Source: UBA4416 sp044340865 (lineage in GTDB: Bacteria; Bacteroidota; Bacteroidia; B-17B0; Aurantibacillaceae). From it: a stretch of DNA of 14,477 bases. Position 1 is the stretch's first letter, and each line of letters opens with the position of its first letter. Location of the stretch: positions 1 to 14,477 of the forward strand of contig JBIISW010000055.1 of NCBI GenBank assembly GCA_044340865.1. Direction: 5' to 3'. This document shows, one piece after another, positions 14,089 to 14,477 of this stretch. The notes under the pieces were generated by a model. The model was not told where the DNA came from. It was given only the letters and a program-made list of their open reading frames with translations, and ran no database searches. The translations under genes were made by a program, and so were the position numbers.

Positions 14089-14477
14089 TTATGATTTTAT
14101 TTTAATCATTCCTTGAGCCATTTTAATAGCTTCGTAAAGATTAACAACACCACCTGTTTTAGATAATTCTTTAAATTCAACCATTTCATCTTTTGTACCT
14201 GGTTTAACAACTTGCAAATCGCTGTAATTTTTCACAGAAGATTTCATTAAAATCTTTTTGATTTGTTTAGGAGTTAGTTCAGGAAAATAAGATTTTAAAA
14301 CTGCAGCCACACCTGCTACTACAGGAGCTGCCATACTTGTACCACTAAAATCTTGGTATTTATTTTCAGGAGTCGTAGAATGAATATCTACACCTGGGGC
14401 AAACACATCCACTGTACGTTCTCCATAATTACTGAATGGAGCAACCATTGCATCTTTGTCTTTCCAGCTTAATGCAC
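14089..14477 (-). CDS. S8 family serine peptidase (subtilase), C-terminal part; 5' end outside window
   Basis: The visible 128 residues begin ALSWKDKDAMVAPFSNYGE, in frame to the right edge, so the gene continues upstream; the internal ATG at 14448 is not its start. They hold the last catalytic block of subtilisin-like peptidases: SNYGERTVDVFAPGVDIHST, then YQDFSGTSMAAPVVAGVAAVLK with the catalytic Ser in GTSMAAP. LTPKQIKKILMKSSVK is the usual helix after the active site, and GGVVNLYEAIKMA the usual end of the domain. The Asp and His of the triad must lie outside. It stops soon after the peptidase domain with no sign of a C-terminal type IX sorting domain or pre-peptidase domain. Probably exported, as most family members are, but the signal peptide is not visible. 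Confidence 0.95.
   Translation of the reverse strand, partial: ALSWKDKDAMVAPFSNYGERTVDVFAPGVDIHSTTPENKYQDFSGTSMAAPVVAGVAAVLKSYFPELTPKQIKKILMKSSVKNYSDLQVVKPGTKDEMVEFKELSKTGGVVNLYEAIKMAQGMIKIKS

Noticed and set aside
1..14477. tRNA, rRNA, CRISPR array, insertion sequence or prophage
   Set aside because: I looked for cloverleaf cores, regularly spaced repeats, transposase motifs and terminal inverted repeats and saw none; genes are contiguous and of the same AT-rich composition throughout.

Overview
The window looks like chromosomal DNA from an AT-rich member of the Bacteroidota, most probably a flavobacteria-like lineage. The signs are a GLPGLI-family secreted protein paired with a TonB-receptor-like barrel, a DUF4270 lipoprotein, a stand-alone glycogen-synthase N-terminal domain divergent from panC, promoter elements of the Bacteroidota type (TTTG, about 20 nt, TAnnTTTG), and weak Shine-Dalgarno signals. 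No transposon, phage, CRISPR or tRNA signature was seen. Almost every gene is on the minus strand; panC is the only clear plus-strand protein gene.

Region by region, reading the minus strand from the right. (a) 14477-14089 is the C-terminal end of an S8 subtilase, closed by a strong hairpin terminator. (b) 14000-12999 is gapA (glycolytic GAPDH). (c) 12922-9466 is a two-gene overlapping unit: a 913-residue outer-membrane beta-barrel protein with carboxypeptidase-like and plug domains, followed by a GLPGLI-family secreted protein. (d) 8600-9442 (+) is panC. It is divergent from a truncated, probably non-catalytic glycogen/starch-synthase-like protein (8482-7652), and the intergenic region carries promoter elements facing both ways. 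(e) 7573-3945 is a tight unit of DUF4270 lipoprotein, UDP-GlcNAc 2-epimerase (wecB) and a GT4 glycosyltransferase, suggesting cell-surface glycan synthesis. (f) 3944-3539 is a non-coding gap of about 400 bp. It holds two DnaA-box-like direct repeats, several inverted repeats and a rho-independent terminator pointing in the plus direction, so it may contain a small RNA gene and/or an origin-like element. (g) 3538-1 is an operon of five overlapping genes: an exported MORN/YwqK-like protein, a GspK/PilX-like membrane-anchored protein with a predicted beta-helical body, two minor-pseudopilin-like proteins, and the start of a GspF/PilC inner-membrane platform protein that runs off the left edge.

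The most interesting content is (g), a divergent type II secretion/type IV pilus-like assembly system, and the structured gap (f). The rest is mostly Bacteroidota housekeeping and envelope functions. All functional calls come from reading motifs by eye; no database search was run.
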